From: Trebonia sp963734665
Lineage (GTDB): Bacteria > Actinomycetota > Actinomycetes > Streptosporangiales > Streptosporangiaceae
Assembly (NCBI GenBank): GCA_963734665.1
Contig: CAVTIR010000009.1
Coordinates: 71,920 to 135,919, forward strand
Direction of reading: 5' to 3'
Length of the DNA: 64,000 bases
Below the pieces are notes generated by a model, which was not told where the DNA came from, ran no database searches, and worked only from the letters and a program-made list of their open reading frames with translations. Of the stretch, positions 26,436 through 34,588 are shown piece by piece. Every line of letters starts with the position of its first letter. Position 1 is the first letter of the stretch. The translations under genes and the position numbers were made by a program.

Positions 26436-27686
26436 CTAAGAAGAGAGCCCCGCGCCGGCGGCGAACCGGCGCAGGTATGTGGACACTCCGCCTGATCCGC
26501 GCAGCAGCGTCAGGTGTTCGCCGCAGTGGCTCGCGTCGTAGCCTGGCAGGCTGGCGAGCTGGTCTCTCAGCCACCGGGAGGACAACGCCCTGATCATCGC
26601 CCGCACCTCGCGTGATCCCGCGTGGGCAGCCGGTATGACCAGGTCAAAGCTCTCCTGGGTGAGCGGCACGAAGGCCAGCTCGTAGGCGAGCGCGGCGGGC
26701 TCGCTAGCCACGCCGACGTCGGCGATGCCAGCCGCGATCGCCGCCGCGACCTCTAGGTGGCCGGCCGCCGCGGTCTCGTAGCCGGGCAGCAGGCCGGGGT
26801 CGATGCGATGGTCGGCCAGCTCCCGGTCGAGCACCCTGCGGGCATCGGAGCCGGGCTCCCGGTTCACTAGCCGCAGCCCGGAGCCGGGCAGGTCGCCAAC
26901 GCCGGCGACGCCGCTGCCCGGGCCAGGCCGCAGGACCAGGCCCTCCCGCCACGAGCAGAACCTGAGGATCTCCGCCCCGGTGCGCAGCACGTCACCGGCG
27001 GCCCCGGCGGCGTCCTCGCTGCCAGAGTCCCGCAGGTGCACGCCGGCGACGTGCACGAGTCCGGCGGCGGCGAGCCTGAGCGCCTCGCCGCTCGTGCACG
27101 GCCACCACGCGAACGCGACCGGCGGGTCGAGCAGCGCGAGCGGCGCCTCCAGCAGCGGCAGCGCGGGATCGCAGCCGGCGACCACCAGCGTCGGGCGCGG
27201 CGGCCCGATCGGCAGGACCGAGCCAGCGGCGGCAGGGACGCTGCCGTCCGCCAGGGCCGCAGTGCCGTTAGCTACCCACTGGGCGGTGTCGTGGCCGGGG
27301 TCGGCGCCGGTGGGGGTGACCAGGCCGCCGGCAGGCAGGAAGCAGGCCCTGGTCGCCGTCGCCCGGGACAGCGGCAGCGCGACGAGCACGTCGCCGACGG
27401 GGGCCAGCGTCACCCGGCCGCCCGCCGTGCCGAGCGGGGCCAGCGGGCTGGCGGCGACCAGAGGCGCCGGGTTGTCCGGCCCGAACAGGTCCTCGACGGT
27501 CATGCCGAGAGCGCGCGCCAGCGCCAGCGCCACCCGCAGCGACGGGGCGGAGACCCCGGACTCAACCACGGAGACGGTCTGGCGGGTGATCCCCGCCATC
27601 CCCGCGAGTTGCTGCTGCGAGAAGCCCCTGGCCTGGCGTGCGAGCCGTAGGGCGGCGCCGTTGCTGTCGGCGGAGCCGTTCTTCAC
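26436..27686 (-). CDS. XRE-family regulator with C-terminal solute-binding (PBP-like) domain
   Basis: One-component regulator. An N-terminal XRE helix-turn-helix (LRLARQARGFSQQQLAGMAG, ITRQTVSVVESGVSAPSLRV) is followed by a domain resembling ModA-type periplasmic binding proteins (TLVVAGCDPALPLLEAPLAL, FAWWPCTSGEALRLAAAGLVH, VASEPAALAYELAFVPLTQESFDLVIP). This combination is known in regulators of molybdate/tungstate uptake and molybdoenzymes. Several GTG starts exist (27710, 27701, 27686); 27686 lies 5 bp after the stop of the transporter gene and precedes the HTH directly, so it is preferred. Being last in the transporter operon, it probably senses the same oxyanion and controls the operon. 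Length about 416 residues. Confidence 0.82.
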   Translation of the reverse strand: MKNGSADSNGAALRLARQARGFSQQQLAGMAGITRQTVSVVESGVSAPSLRVALALARALGMTVEDLFGPDNPAPLVAASPLAPLGTAGGRVTLAPVGDVLVALPLSRATATRACFLPAGGLVTPTGADPGHDTAQWVANGTAALADGSVPAAAGSVLPIGPPRPTLVVAGCDPALPLLEAPLALLDPPVAFAWWPCTSGEALRLAAAGLVHVAGVHLRDSGSEDAAGAAGDVLRTGAEILRFCSWREGLVLRPGPGSGVAGVGDLPGSGLRLVNREPGSDARRVLDRELADHRIDPGLLPGYETAAAGHLEVAAAIAAGIADVGVASEPAALAYELAFVPLTQESFDLVIPAAHAGSREVRAMIRALSSRWLRDQLASLPGYDASHCGEHLTLLRGSGGVSTYLRRFAAGAGLSS

Positions 27687-27690
27687 GCGC

Positions 27691-29613
27691 TCACCCAGCA
27701 CATTCACCACCAGCGCCTCGAGTTCCAGTAACCGCCGGCTTCGACCAGACCGATACGGCCTCCGTCTCGGTCTCCACCCGGCAGGCGGCGCCGACGCTGA
27801 GGTCGGGCACCTCGAGGGCCCGGGCCCGGAGCTCGATGCCGGAGGACAACACCACCACCACTTCGACGGTGCGGCCCAGGTCGACGACGTCGGTCACCCG
27901 ACCCCGACCGAGATCGACGGTCGACCCGCGGGTGCTCGACGGCAATGGTCCCTGGTGAACCCGGAGGGCTTCGGGCGGCACCTGCCACAGCAGCCGAGCG
28001 CCGGCTGACAGACCCGTGGCGAGGCCGACCGGGACGCCGGCACCTGGGACGCCGCCATCTGGGACGCCTGGGGCGCGGTACCCGTCGGCGAGCAGCACGC
28101 CGTCGGCGCCGGCCGTGCCCTCGAAGAGGTTGTCGATGCCGAGCAGGCGACCGATCTCCGCCGAGGCGGGACGCTGGTACACGTCGCGGCAGCTCCCGGA
28201 CTGTAGCACCCGCCCGTCGCTCACGACCACGATCTCGTCGGCCAGCATCGCCGCCTCCTCCGGGTCGTGGGTGACGAGGACCGTGGAGAGGTTGACGTCG
28301 CGCTGGAGGCGGCGCAACTCCCGCCGTAGCTCGGCCCGTACCGGGGAATCCAGTGCGGAGAACGGCTCGTCGAGCAGCACCACCCGAGGATCCGTGGCGA
28401 GCGCCCTGGCCAGGCTGACCCGCTGGCGCTGCCCGCCGGAGAGCTGCTCAGGCAGGCGGTCGAGGAGGTCGTCGAGGTGGAGTGTCTCCAGCCACCACGC
28501 GGCCCGGGCCGGGTCGGCGTGGACGCCGAAGACCGCCTGCTGCCAGACCGTGCGTCCGGGCATCAGGCCGAAGCCCTGGGGGACGTAGCCGATCCGGCGC
28601 TGCTCGGGCGCGGTGCGGCTCACGTCGGCACCGCCGTAGGTCACGGTCCCGGCGTCCGGCCCGAGCAGCCCGGCGAGGACCCGCAGCGTGACCGACTTGC
28701 CCGAGCCTGACGGTCCGACGATCGCCAGGCGGTGGCCGCCTTCTGGGTGCGCCACCCGCAGCCGGAACGTCCCGACGGTGGCGTCGATGCCGAAGCTCAC
28801 CGGCGTCGGCGGCGCCGACACGGGAGCGAGCGGCGCCGGGATCGGCCGGCGTCGGACACGAGCCGGGCGCCGGATGCGGCCGACGGCGACCGCCAGCACA
28901 GCGACGCCGAAGGCGAGGATCGTCGGGGCCTCGATCGGCGACAGCGGCCCGGAGGAGAACAGGTTGTCGACGTAGACCGGGATGCTGTACGGGTGGTAGG
29001 CGAGGACCACGGTCGTGCCGTACTCCCCGAAGGCCCGCAGCCACATGAGGATCATCCCGGTCCGGAGGCCGTCCGCTGCGGCGGGCACATCGACACGGAG
29101 GAACCGTGCCAGCGGACCGTGGCCGAGGGTGGCGGCAACGTCGTCTAGGGACGGGTCGACGGCGCGGAAGGCGCTGCGGGCCACCACGACAAGGAACGGT
29201 GCGGAGACGAACGACTGGGCGATGACCACCCCGTACATCGTCTGGGTGAGCCGCTCCCCCGACAGCTGGCCGAGGAACGTGTACGGGCCGACGATGTAGA
29301 CCAGCAGGATGCCGCTGATGAGCGGCGGCACCGCCAGCGGGAGCTGGACGACCACGCCCACCGCCGAGGAAAACCATCCTCGGCGGTGGGCCAGGACATA
29401 GGCCAACGGGATACCGCCCACCACCCCGATGAGCACCGAGATAGTGGCGCCCTCGACCGACACCCACAAGGCCGGCCAGAGCCCGGGGGCGTTGAAGCCT
29501 TCGTTATGCCCGCCGATGACGCGGTAGGCGAACGCTCCGACCGGATATGCCAGGTAGAGGACCAGCAGCGCGCCGAGCCCGTAGAGCAGGCGCGGCGCTC
29601 TGCCAGCGGTCAC
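27691..29613 (-). CDS. Fused molybdate/tungstate-type ABC permease-ATPase
   Basis: A single 640-residue protein containing a ModB/WtpB-like permease (about 1-255; helices such as LLYGLGALLVLYLAYPVGAF, EAA loop with DDVAATLGHGPLARFLRVDVP) and a ModC/WtpC-like ATPase (about 270-500; Walker A GPSGSGKSVTLR, signature LSGGQRQRVSLARAL, Walker B PRVVLLDEPFSALD) with a C-terminal TOBE-like segment (about 560-625). Permease and ATPase are normally separate; the fusion is real here because no stop or start lies between them. The GTG at 29613 overlaps the stop of the binding-protein gene (GTGA), showing coupling. Sulfate or another oxyanion is an alternative substrate. Confidence 0.87.
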   Translation of the reverse strand: MTAGRAPRLLYGLGALLVLYLAYPVGAFAYRVIGGHNEGFNAPGLWPALWVSVEGATISVLIGVVGGIPLAYVLAHRRGWFSSAVGVVVQLPLAVPPLISGILLVYIVGPYTFLGQLSGERLTQTMYGVVIAQSFVSAPFLVVVARSAFRAVDPSLDDVAATLGHGPLARFLRVDVPAAADGLRTGMILMWLRAFGEYGTTVVLAYHPYSIPVYVDNLFSSGPLSPIEAPTILAFGVAVLAVAVGRIRRPARVRRRPIPAPLAPVSAPPTPVSFGIDATVGTFRLRVAHPEGGHRLAIVGPSGSGKSVTLRVLAGLLGPDAGTVTYGGADVSRTAPEQRRIGYVPQGFGLMPGRTVWQQAVFGVHADPARAAWWLETLHLDDLLDRLPEQLSGGQRQRVSLARALATDPRVVLLDEPFSALDSPVRAELRRELRRLQRDVNLSTVLVTHDPEEAAMLADEIVVVSDGRVLQSGSCRDVYQRPASAEIGRLLGIDNLFEGTAGADGVLLADGYRAPGVPDGGVPGAGVPVGLATGLSAGARLLWQVPPEALRVHQGPLPSSTRGSTVDLGRGRVTDVVDLGRTVEVVVVLSSGIELRARALEVPDLSVGAACRVETETEAVSVWSKPAVTGTRGAGGECAG

Positions 29614-30560
29614 GAGTTGAAGAGGCTTGCGAGAGCGCTCGGGACACCGGACCCGGATACCGTCGCCGGCGAGACGATGTTGAAGTTGTCAGCCTTCATC
29701 GCGGCTTGACCGGCGGGGCCGAGCAGGTACTTGATGAAGGCCTCGGCCGCGGCCGTGTGGGGGGCGTTGTTGACGAGCGTGATCGTGTAGTCGCCGGCGA
29801 GGTTGGTGCCGGTGAGCTTCACGTAGGGACTGCCCTGGGAGTTGGCGTCGGCCTCGTACATGAACGCGCCGTCGAGCTGCCCAGTCTGGATATCGGCCTC
29901 TTCGGGGTCCTCCGAGTACACGTCCGATTGCTCCGTCGCGAGCGTCTTCAGTGCCGGGAGGTTCTGCGCCGTCGCCGTCTCATTGAGGGCCTCGGCGGCC
30001 AGTACGCCGCCGGGGTCCTGGGAGGGGTCGGTCCGGCCGAGGCGGAACCCGGGCAGGGTGATGACCTTGTACCACGGCATAGTCTGCAGGTCCTTGGCGA
30101 ACTTGCTCTTCGGGTAGTACCCGAGGACCTCCGGCGACGTGGCGAAGGCCGCGTACCACGAGACCCAGTCACCGTTTGCGCTGCCCTCGAGGATGGTGTC
30201 ATCCGACGGCGCGGCGCTGACGAAGACGTCGGCCACAGCGACCTTGTCCTTGATATCGGCCGCGAGGGTCCCCGACGAGTGCGAGGTGTCGACCAGCGTG
30301 TAGCCGGTCGCGGTGTGGAACGCCGGCGCGATCTTGGTCATCAGGGTGTCGAGGGAACCAGCGGAGAACACGTCGACGTTGCCGCTGGGCAGAGCGCTCG
30401 GGGAACTCGAAGCAGCAGCGCTCGCGGAACTCGAAGCAGCAGCGGAAGAACTCGAGGAGCTCGAAGAGGAACTGCTGCAGCCAGCAGCGGCGAGCCCGAT
30501 GCAGGAAATAAATGCAAGCGCGGTGATCTGTACGCCGCGCCGCTGAGTAGAGGCAACCAT
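29610..30560 (-). CDS. WtpA/ModA-like oxyanion-binding lipoprotein
   Basis: Solute-binding protein of 316 residues with a lipoprotein signal (GVQITALAFISCIGLAAAGC) followed by an unusual linker of about 35 residues that is nearly all Ser and Ala. The mature domain reads VDVFSAGSLDTLMTKIAPAF, KVAVADVFVSAAPSDD and LPGFRLGRTDPSQDPGG, the last being the conserved GRTDP segment of tungstate/molybdate-binding WtpA. It ends KYLLGPAGQAAMKADNFNIV. The ATG at 30560 gives a proper n-region (MVASTQRRG); an upstream in-frame start at 30578 is less likely. First gene of the importer operon on the minus strand. Confidence 0.87.
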   Translation of the reverse strand: MVASTQRRGVQITALAFISCIGLAAAGCSSSSSSSSSSSAAASSSASAAASSSPSALPSGNVDVFSAGSLDTLMTKIAPAFHTATGYTLVDTSHSSGTLAADIKDKVAVADVFVSAAPSDDTILEGSANGDWVSWYAAFATSPEVLGYYPKSKFAKDLQTMPWYKVITLPGFRLGRTDPSQDPGGVLAAEALNETATAQNLPALKTLATEQSDVYSEDPEEADIQTGQLDGAFMYEADANSQGSPYVKLTGTNLAGDYTITLVNNAPHTAAAEAFIKYLLGPAGQAAMKADNFNIVSPATVSGSGVPSALASLFNS

Positions 30561-30663
30561 TCCGCAGACGATAGCCAACGTAGGTTGCGAACCGCAATAA
30601 TTATGGACATACCCACCGGTGTCGGATCGTCCTCGCCGAGGCCCACCACGACGCCGCCACCGA

Positions 30664-30758
30664 CTCCCTCATCGCGGGCGACCCGCTGCTCCCTCATCGC
30701 GGGCGACCCGCTGCTCCCTCATCGCCGTCGACCCGCTGCTCCCTCATCGCGGGCGACC
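30664..30758. repeat. Four tandem copies of a 25-bp repeat upstream of yraN
   Basis: CTCCCTCATCGCGGGCGACC with CGCTG completes a 25-bp unit starting at 30664, 30689, 30714 and 30739; the third copy has CCGTC for CGGGC and the fourth ends early. The array lies in the 409-bp gap between the divergent oxyanion importer and yraN, about 100 bp from the importer start. It could be an operator array or a slippage product. Nothing else recognisable lies in this gap. Confidence 0.85.
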
Positions 30759-30969
30759 GGTGAGGGCGTGGGCCGTGGGCGCCGGTCTGTTCCGTGAGCG
30801 CGGGGAGGTGGACTTAATCATAGAGGGCCGACACTCGGCCTGCTCTATCCACATTTTGATCTTGAATCACCCGCAGTTGATCTTGAGGTTGCCGTTTATC
30901 CACAGGCGGCAAAGCGTTGCTGCGGGGGATTGCTGTTCCGCGCCATCGTCGAATGCGGAGGTGGTGGCG

Positions 30970-31326
30970 ATGGGCGCGAAAGACGTGCTTGGCAAGGAAG
31001 GCGAAGAGGCGGCGGCCGTCTACCTGGAGGGCTGCGGATTCCGGATCCTGGACCGGAACTGGCGGTGCGCCGACGGCGAGATCGACATCGTCGCGGCCGA
31101 CCGGCGCACGTTCGTCGTCTGTGAGGTGAAGACCCGGTCGGGCACGCGCTACGGCACACCGCTGCACGCCGTCGGGCAGGCGAAGCGCAGGCGGCTGCGC
31201 CGCCTCGCCGCGCTGTGGCTGTCCGCGCACGGCGTCCGGTTCGACCAGATCCGGATCGACGTGGTGGGCCTGCTCCGTGACGACGCCGGCGGGTTCACGA
31301 TCGAGCACGTCCGGGAGGTGGGCTAG
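30970..31326 (+). CDS. yraN: YraN family (UPF0102) nuclease-like protein
   Basis: Restriction-endonuclease-like fold protein of 118 residues: LGKEGEEAAAVYLEGCGFRI, then NWRCADGEIDIVAADRRTFV with the DGEID nuclease motif, VVCEVKTRS with the ExK half, and AKRRRLRRLAALWL. Role in the cell is not well defined. The ATG at 30970 is chosen from the family start; GTG codons 6-9 bp earlier are also in frame. The frame is open far upstream but that part is repeats. It precedes comM and dprA as in most actinobacteria. Confidence 0.93.
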   Translation: MGAKDVLGKEGEEAAAVYLEGCGFRILDRNWRCADGEIDIVAADRRTFVVCEVKTRSGTRYGTPLHAVGQAKRRRLRRLAALWLSAHGVRFDQIRIDVVGLLRDDAGGFTIEHVREVG

Positions 31327-32868
31327 ATGGCGCTGGCGCGCACTTACTCGGTGGCCCTCGTCGGGGTCCGGGGGCACGTCATCGAGGTGGAGGCGGACAT
31401 CGCCAGCGGGCTGCCCGCGACGATCCTGGTGGGCCTGCCGGACACAGCCCTGCGCGAGGCTCGGGACCGGATCCGCGCAGCGATCGTCAACAGCGGCGAG
31501 ACCTGGCCGAACTCGAAGATCACCGTAGGCCTCTCGCCCGCGACCCTGCCCAAGCGAGGCAGTGGCTTTGATCTGGCTATCGCCATAGCCATTCTCGCCG
31601 CCGCCGAGGCGGTGCCGGTGTCCGCGCTCACCGGGAAGATGTTCCTGGCCGAGCTGGGCCTGGACGGTCGGCTGCGCCCGGTCCCTGGGGTGCTGCCCGC
31701 AGTGGTCGCGGCCGAGGCCGGCGTGGACACCGTGGTGGTCGCCGCGCAGAACGTCGCGGAGGCCGCCCTGGTACCCGGCGTGCACGTGATCGGCGCGAGC
31801 AGCCTCATCGAGGTGATCATCTGGCTGCGCGGCGGCCCGCCGCCGTCGCCGCCCGCAGCTCCCGAGCCGCCACAGGGCCCCACGCCCGCGCTTGCCATGA
31901 GAAAGAAGCTAGACCTGGCGGAGGTGCTCGGCCAGGCGGAGGCCAGGCTGGCGGTGGAGATCTCCGCTGCGGGCGGGCACAACTTGTCGCTGCTGGGCCC
32001 GCCCGGAGCAGGCAAGACGATGCTGGCCGAGCGGCTCCCGACGATCCTGCCCACCCTTGACACGGCTGCGGCGATCGAGGTCACCTCGATCCACTCCGTC
32101 GCCGGGCACCTCACGCCGGGCTCTGGGCTGATGACCATCCCGCCGTTCTGTGCTCCGCACCACACCTCGACCATGGCCGCGATCGTCGGCGGCGGCAGCG
32201 GCATCATCCACCCAGGTGCCGTGAGCCTGGCGCACAAGGGAATCTTGTTCCTCGATGAGGCTCCTGAGTTTCACAGGGACGTACTCGACGCGCTCCGCCA
32301 GCCCCTCGAATCGGGCGAGGTGGTGATCGCCAGGGCGGGCACGCAGGCCGTCTTCCCCGCCAGGTTCACCCTCATCCTCGCCGCCAATCCGTGCCCGTGC
32401 GCGAAGACCGCGGGTCCGGGCAAGGCCGGCTGCTCCTGCTCCCCGGCCGCCCGCCGCCGGTACCTGGCCAGGCTGTCCGGGCCGCTGCTCGACCGGGTCG
32501 ACGTCAAGGTCCGTCTGCAGCCCGTCTCCCGCGCCGACATGCTGTATGACCGCAAGTTCGCCGAGCCGTCCGCCGTCGTCGCCCAGCGGGTCGCCGCCGC
32601 CCGCGAGCGGTGCGCGGCCCGCCTGGCCGGGACCCCGTGGCGGGTGAACGCAGAGGTTCCTGGCACCGCGTTGCGCCGCGCGTTCCCGCCGCGACCGGGG
32701 GCGCTGCAATCTCTGGACCGGGCCATGGAACTCGGTCAAGTCTCGGCCAGGGGCGCGGACAAGATCGTCCGCGTCGCCTGGTCCCTGGCCGACCTGGCAG
32801 GTAAGGACCAGCCAGAACCCGACCAGGTCAACCTCGCTATCGGACTATGGCTAGGGGTGACCCATTGA
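31327..32868 (+). CDS. comM: YifB/ComM family Mg-chelatase-like AAA+ ATPase
   Basis: Hexameric AAA+ helicase-like protein linked to natural transformation and branch migration. The 513 residues show the N-terminal Lon-like domain (VEADIASGLPATILVGLPDTALREARDRI), the AAA+ core with Walker A GPPGAGKTMLAERLP and Walker B GILFLDEAPEF, a Cys-rich stretch (NPCPCAKTAGPGKAGCSCS) and the sensor region RRRYLARLSGPLLDRVDV. The ATG follows directly on the yraN stop. The stop overlaps dprA, so the three genes form one unit. Confidence 0.95.
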   Translation: MALARTYSVALVGVRGHVIEVEADIASGLPATILVGLPDTALREARDRIRAAIVNSGETWPNSKITVGLSPATLPKRGSGFDLAIAIAILAAAEAVPVSALTGKMFLAELGLDGRLRPVPGVLPAVVAAEAGVDTVVVAAQNVAEAALVPGVHVIGASSLIEVIIWLRGGPPPSPPAAPEPPQGPTPALAMRKKLDLAEVLGQAEARLAVEISAAGGHNLSLLGPPGAGKTMLAERLPTILPTLDTAAAIEVTSIHSVAGHLTPGSGLMTIPPFCAPHHTSTMAAIVGGGSGIIHPGAVSLAHKGILFLDEAPEFHRDVLDALRQPLESGEVVIARAGTQAVFPARFTLILAANPCPCAKTAGPGKAGCSCSPAARRRYLARLSGPLLDRVDVKVRLQPVSRADMLYDRKFAEPSAVVAQRVAAARERCAARLAGTPWRVNAEVPGTALRRAFPPRPGALQSLDRAMELGQVSARGADKIVRVAWSLADLAGKDQPEPDQVNLAIGLWLGVTH

Positions 32869-34151
32869 CTGACAAGCTAACCGACGAGGCCTACGCCCGT
32901 GCGGCCCTGACCTACCTGGCCGAGCCGGCCGACCGCTGGCTCGGGCAACTGCTCCGGGTCTCTAGCGCAGCCGCGGCGCTCGACGCGATCAAGACCGGTT
33001 GTCTTCCGGGGGAGCGACCCATTGAGCCCACGGCGGGCGCCGCGCACCTGGCGCGCCTGTCCGATGAAGAGGCGCGGGCACAGCGAGCAGTCCTGGGGGC
33101 CAATCATGGCCTGCCGCGTGGCAAGGCACGGGAGGCGATGAAGGCCGCGATGGAGCGATGGCGGGTCCGGCTCCCCGAGTTGCCGACGCCGGAGGAGGTG
33201 CTCGACTTCCGTGCGTCGGGGATCAGGCTCGTCGTCCCTGGCGACCCGGAATGGCCTGGGCAACTGGCCGACCTCGAGGATGACCAGCCATACGCGCTGT
33301 GGCTGCGCGGCAACGCGGACCTGCGGTTCAGCTGCCTGCGGTCGGTCGCGATCGTCGGCTCGCGGGCCGCGACCGCCTACGGCTCCTATGTGGCAGCCGA
33401 GTTCGCCGCGTCGGTCGCCGCACGCGGTGTGGCGGTGGTCTCTGGCGGCGCCTTCGGGGTCGACGCGGCGGCGCACCGGGGTGCGCTCGCCGCCGACGGC
33501 GTCACCGTCGCGGTGCTCGCTTGCGGCGTGGACATGTCCTACCCGACCGCTCACGCGGAACTGTTCGACGCGATCGCGGCCCAGGGGGTGATCGCCAGCG
33601 AGTGGCCGCCCGGCCGGCCCGTGAGCCGGCTCAGGTTCCTCGTCCGTAACCGGGTCATCGCCGCGCTGGCGACCGGCACGCTGGTGGTGGAAGCCGCCCA
33701 GCGCAGCGGGGCGCTGAATACTGCCCGGCACGCTAGGGACCTGCGCAGGCGGTTGATGGCGGTGCCGGGTCCTGTGACCTCTGACCTGTCCGCCGGATGC
33801 CACCAGGTGATCCGGGAGTGGCAGGGCACGCTCGTCACCAGTGCGGCCGAGGTCATCGAGCACCTGTCCCCGGTCGGCGTCTCCCCGGTCGGCCCCCCGG
33901 CCGCTGCGACGGGAACGGGCTCCCAGCCGGCGGGCCGCAGCCAGGCGCCGCCCGTGCTCCCGCGCGACCGGCTTGACCTGGACTCCGCCAGGGTCCTCGA
34001 TGCGATGCCTCGCCGCGGCGGCGTGGGAACGGTACGGGTAGCGCAACGGGCGGGACTCGCCCCGGCGACAACGGCTACGCTCCTGAGCCGGCTCGCAACT
34101 GGCGGATTCATCGAGCGCTGCGACGAGGGGTGGCGGCTGCGCCGCACCTGA
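32865..34151 (+). CDS. dprA: DNA processing protein DprA
   Basis: Loads RecA on incoming single-stranded DNA. The Rossmann-like core is clear: VAIVGSRAATAYGSYVAAEF, VVSGGAFGVDAAAHRGALAA, VLACGVDMSYPTAHAELFD, EWPPGRPVSRLRFLVRNRVIAALA and VEAAQRSGALNTARHAR. A C-terminal winged-helix (VLDAMPRRGGVGTVRVAQRAGLAPATT) follows. A TTG at 32865 overlaps the comM stop (TTGA) with AGGGG 7 nt upstream; an ATG at 32847 is the alternative and gives 434 residues. Both are in frame and intact. Confidence 0.94.
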   Translation: MTDKLTDEAYARAALTYLAEPADRWLGQLLRVSSAAAALDAIKTGCLPGERPIEPTAGAAHLARLSDEEARAQRAVLGANHGLPRGKAREAMKAAMERWRVRLPELPTPEEVLDFRASGIRLVVPGDPEWPGQLADLEDDQPYALWLRGNADLRFSCLRSVAIVGSRAATAYGSYVAAEFAASVAARGVAVVSGGAFGVDAAAHRGALAADGVTVAVLACGVDMSYPTAHAELFDAIAAQGVIASEWPPGRPVSRLRFLVRNRVIAALATGTLVVEAAQRSGALNTARHARDLRRRLMAVPGPVTSDLSAGCHQVIREWQGTLVTSAAEVIEHLSPVGVSPVGPPAAATGTGSQPAGRSQAPPVLPRDRLDLDSARVLDAMPRRGGVGTVRVAQRAGLAPATTATLLSRLATGGFIERCDEGWRLRRT

Positions 34152-34214
34152 CCGCCTGGAGTAGTCCTGGCCGCACCCAGCCGGTCCCGCATCTGCTGGG
34201 CAGCGTCAGGGAAC

Positions 34215-34251
34215 GGCATCGTAGGCCGCGACGGCTGCGGCCTACGATGCC
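34215..34251. terminator. Perfect 15-bp inverted repeat after dprA
   Basis: GGCATCGTAGGCCGC at 34215-34229 pairs with 34237-34251 around GACGGCT, 64 bp after dprA. There is no T-run. Its right arm overlaps the first codons of the methyltransferase remnant. Confidence 0.55.
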
Positions 34252-34460
34252 GTCGCCGTCCGCTATGCGGACTTCGTCCGGGGTGAGCTGGACCACCTGC
34301 CGCTGGACCGGGCGATGCTGGCCGCGTTCGTTGACCTCGTCCGGACCGCTGGTGGCGGCCCTGTCGCCGAGCTTGGCTGCGGGCTGGGCGGGAGGGCTGG
34401 ACGCGTTCGGCATCGACGTATCGTCGGCCATGATCGATCTTGCCCGCAGCCGCGTGAACG
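34240..34460 (+). pseudogene. Remnant of a class I SAM-dependent methyltransferase
   Basis: From 34240 one frame reads AYDAVAVRYADFVRGELDHL, PLDRAMLAAFVDLVRTAGGG and PVAELGCGLGG, the usual start of a methyltransferase with its AdoMet glycine loop. A second frame then continues with GGLDAFGIDVSSAMIDLARS. The loop region between them is shortened and out of frame, and the rest of the domain is lost. It lies between dprA and the M20 gene at the left border of the catabolic island. Confidence 0.7.
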
Positions 34461-34588
34461 CGGTTCTCTCGCCGGGAAGCCGTGGCGTTCGACGTGGGGA
34501 CCGGTTACCCGTACTCGAGGTGAGGAAGCCGCGAGCGAAGCCGCGGGCCGTCCAGGCAAGCGTCGACGTTCGAGGTCGGCCTGCTGCG

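Noticed and set aside
30664..30758. Possible CRISPR array
   Set aside because: The 25-bp units are directly adjacent with no spacers and there are no cas genes.
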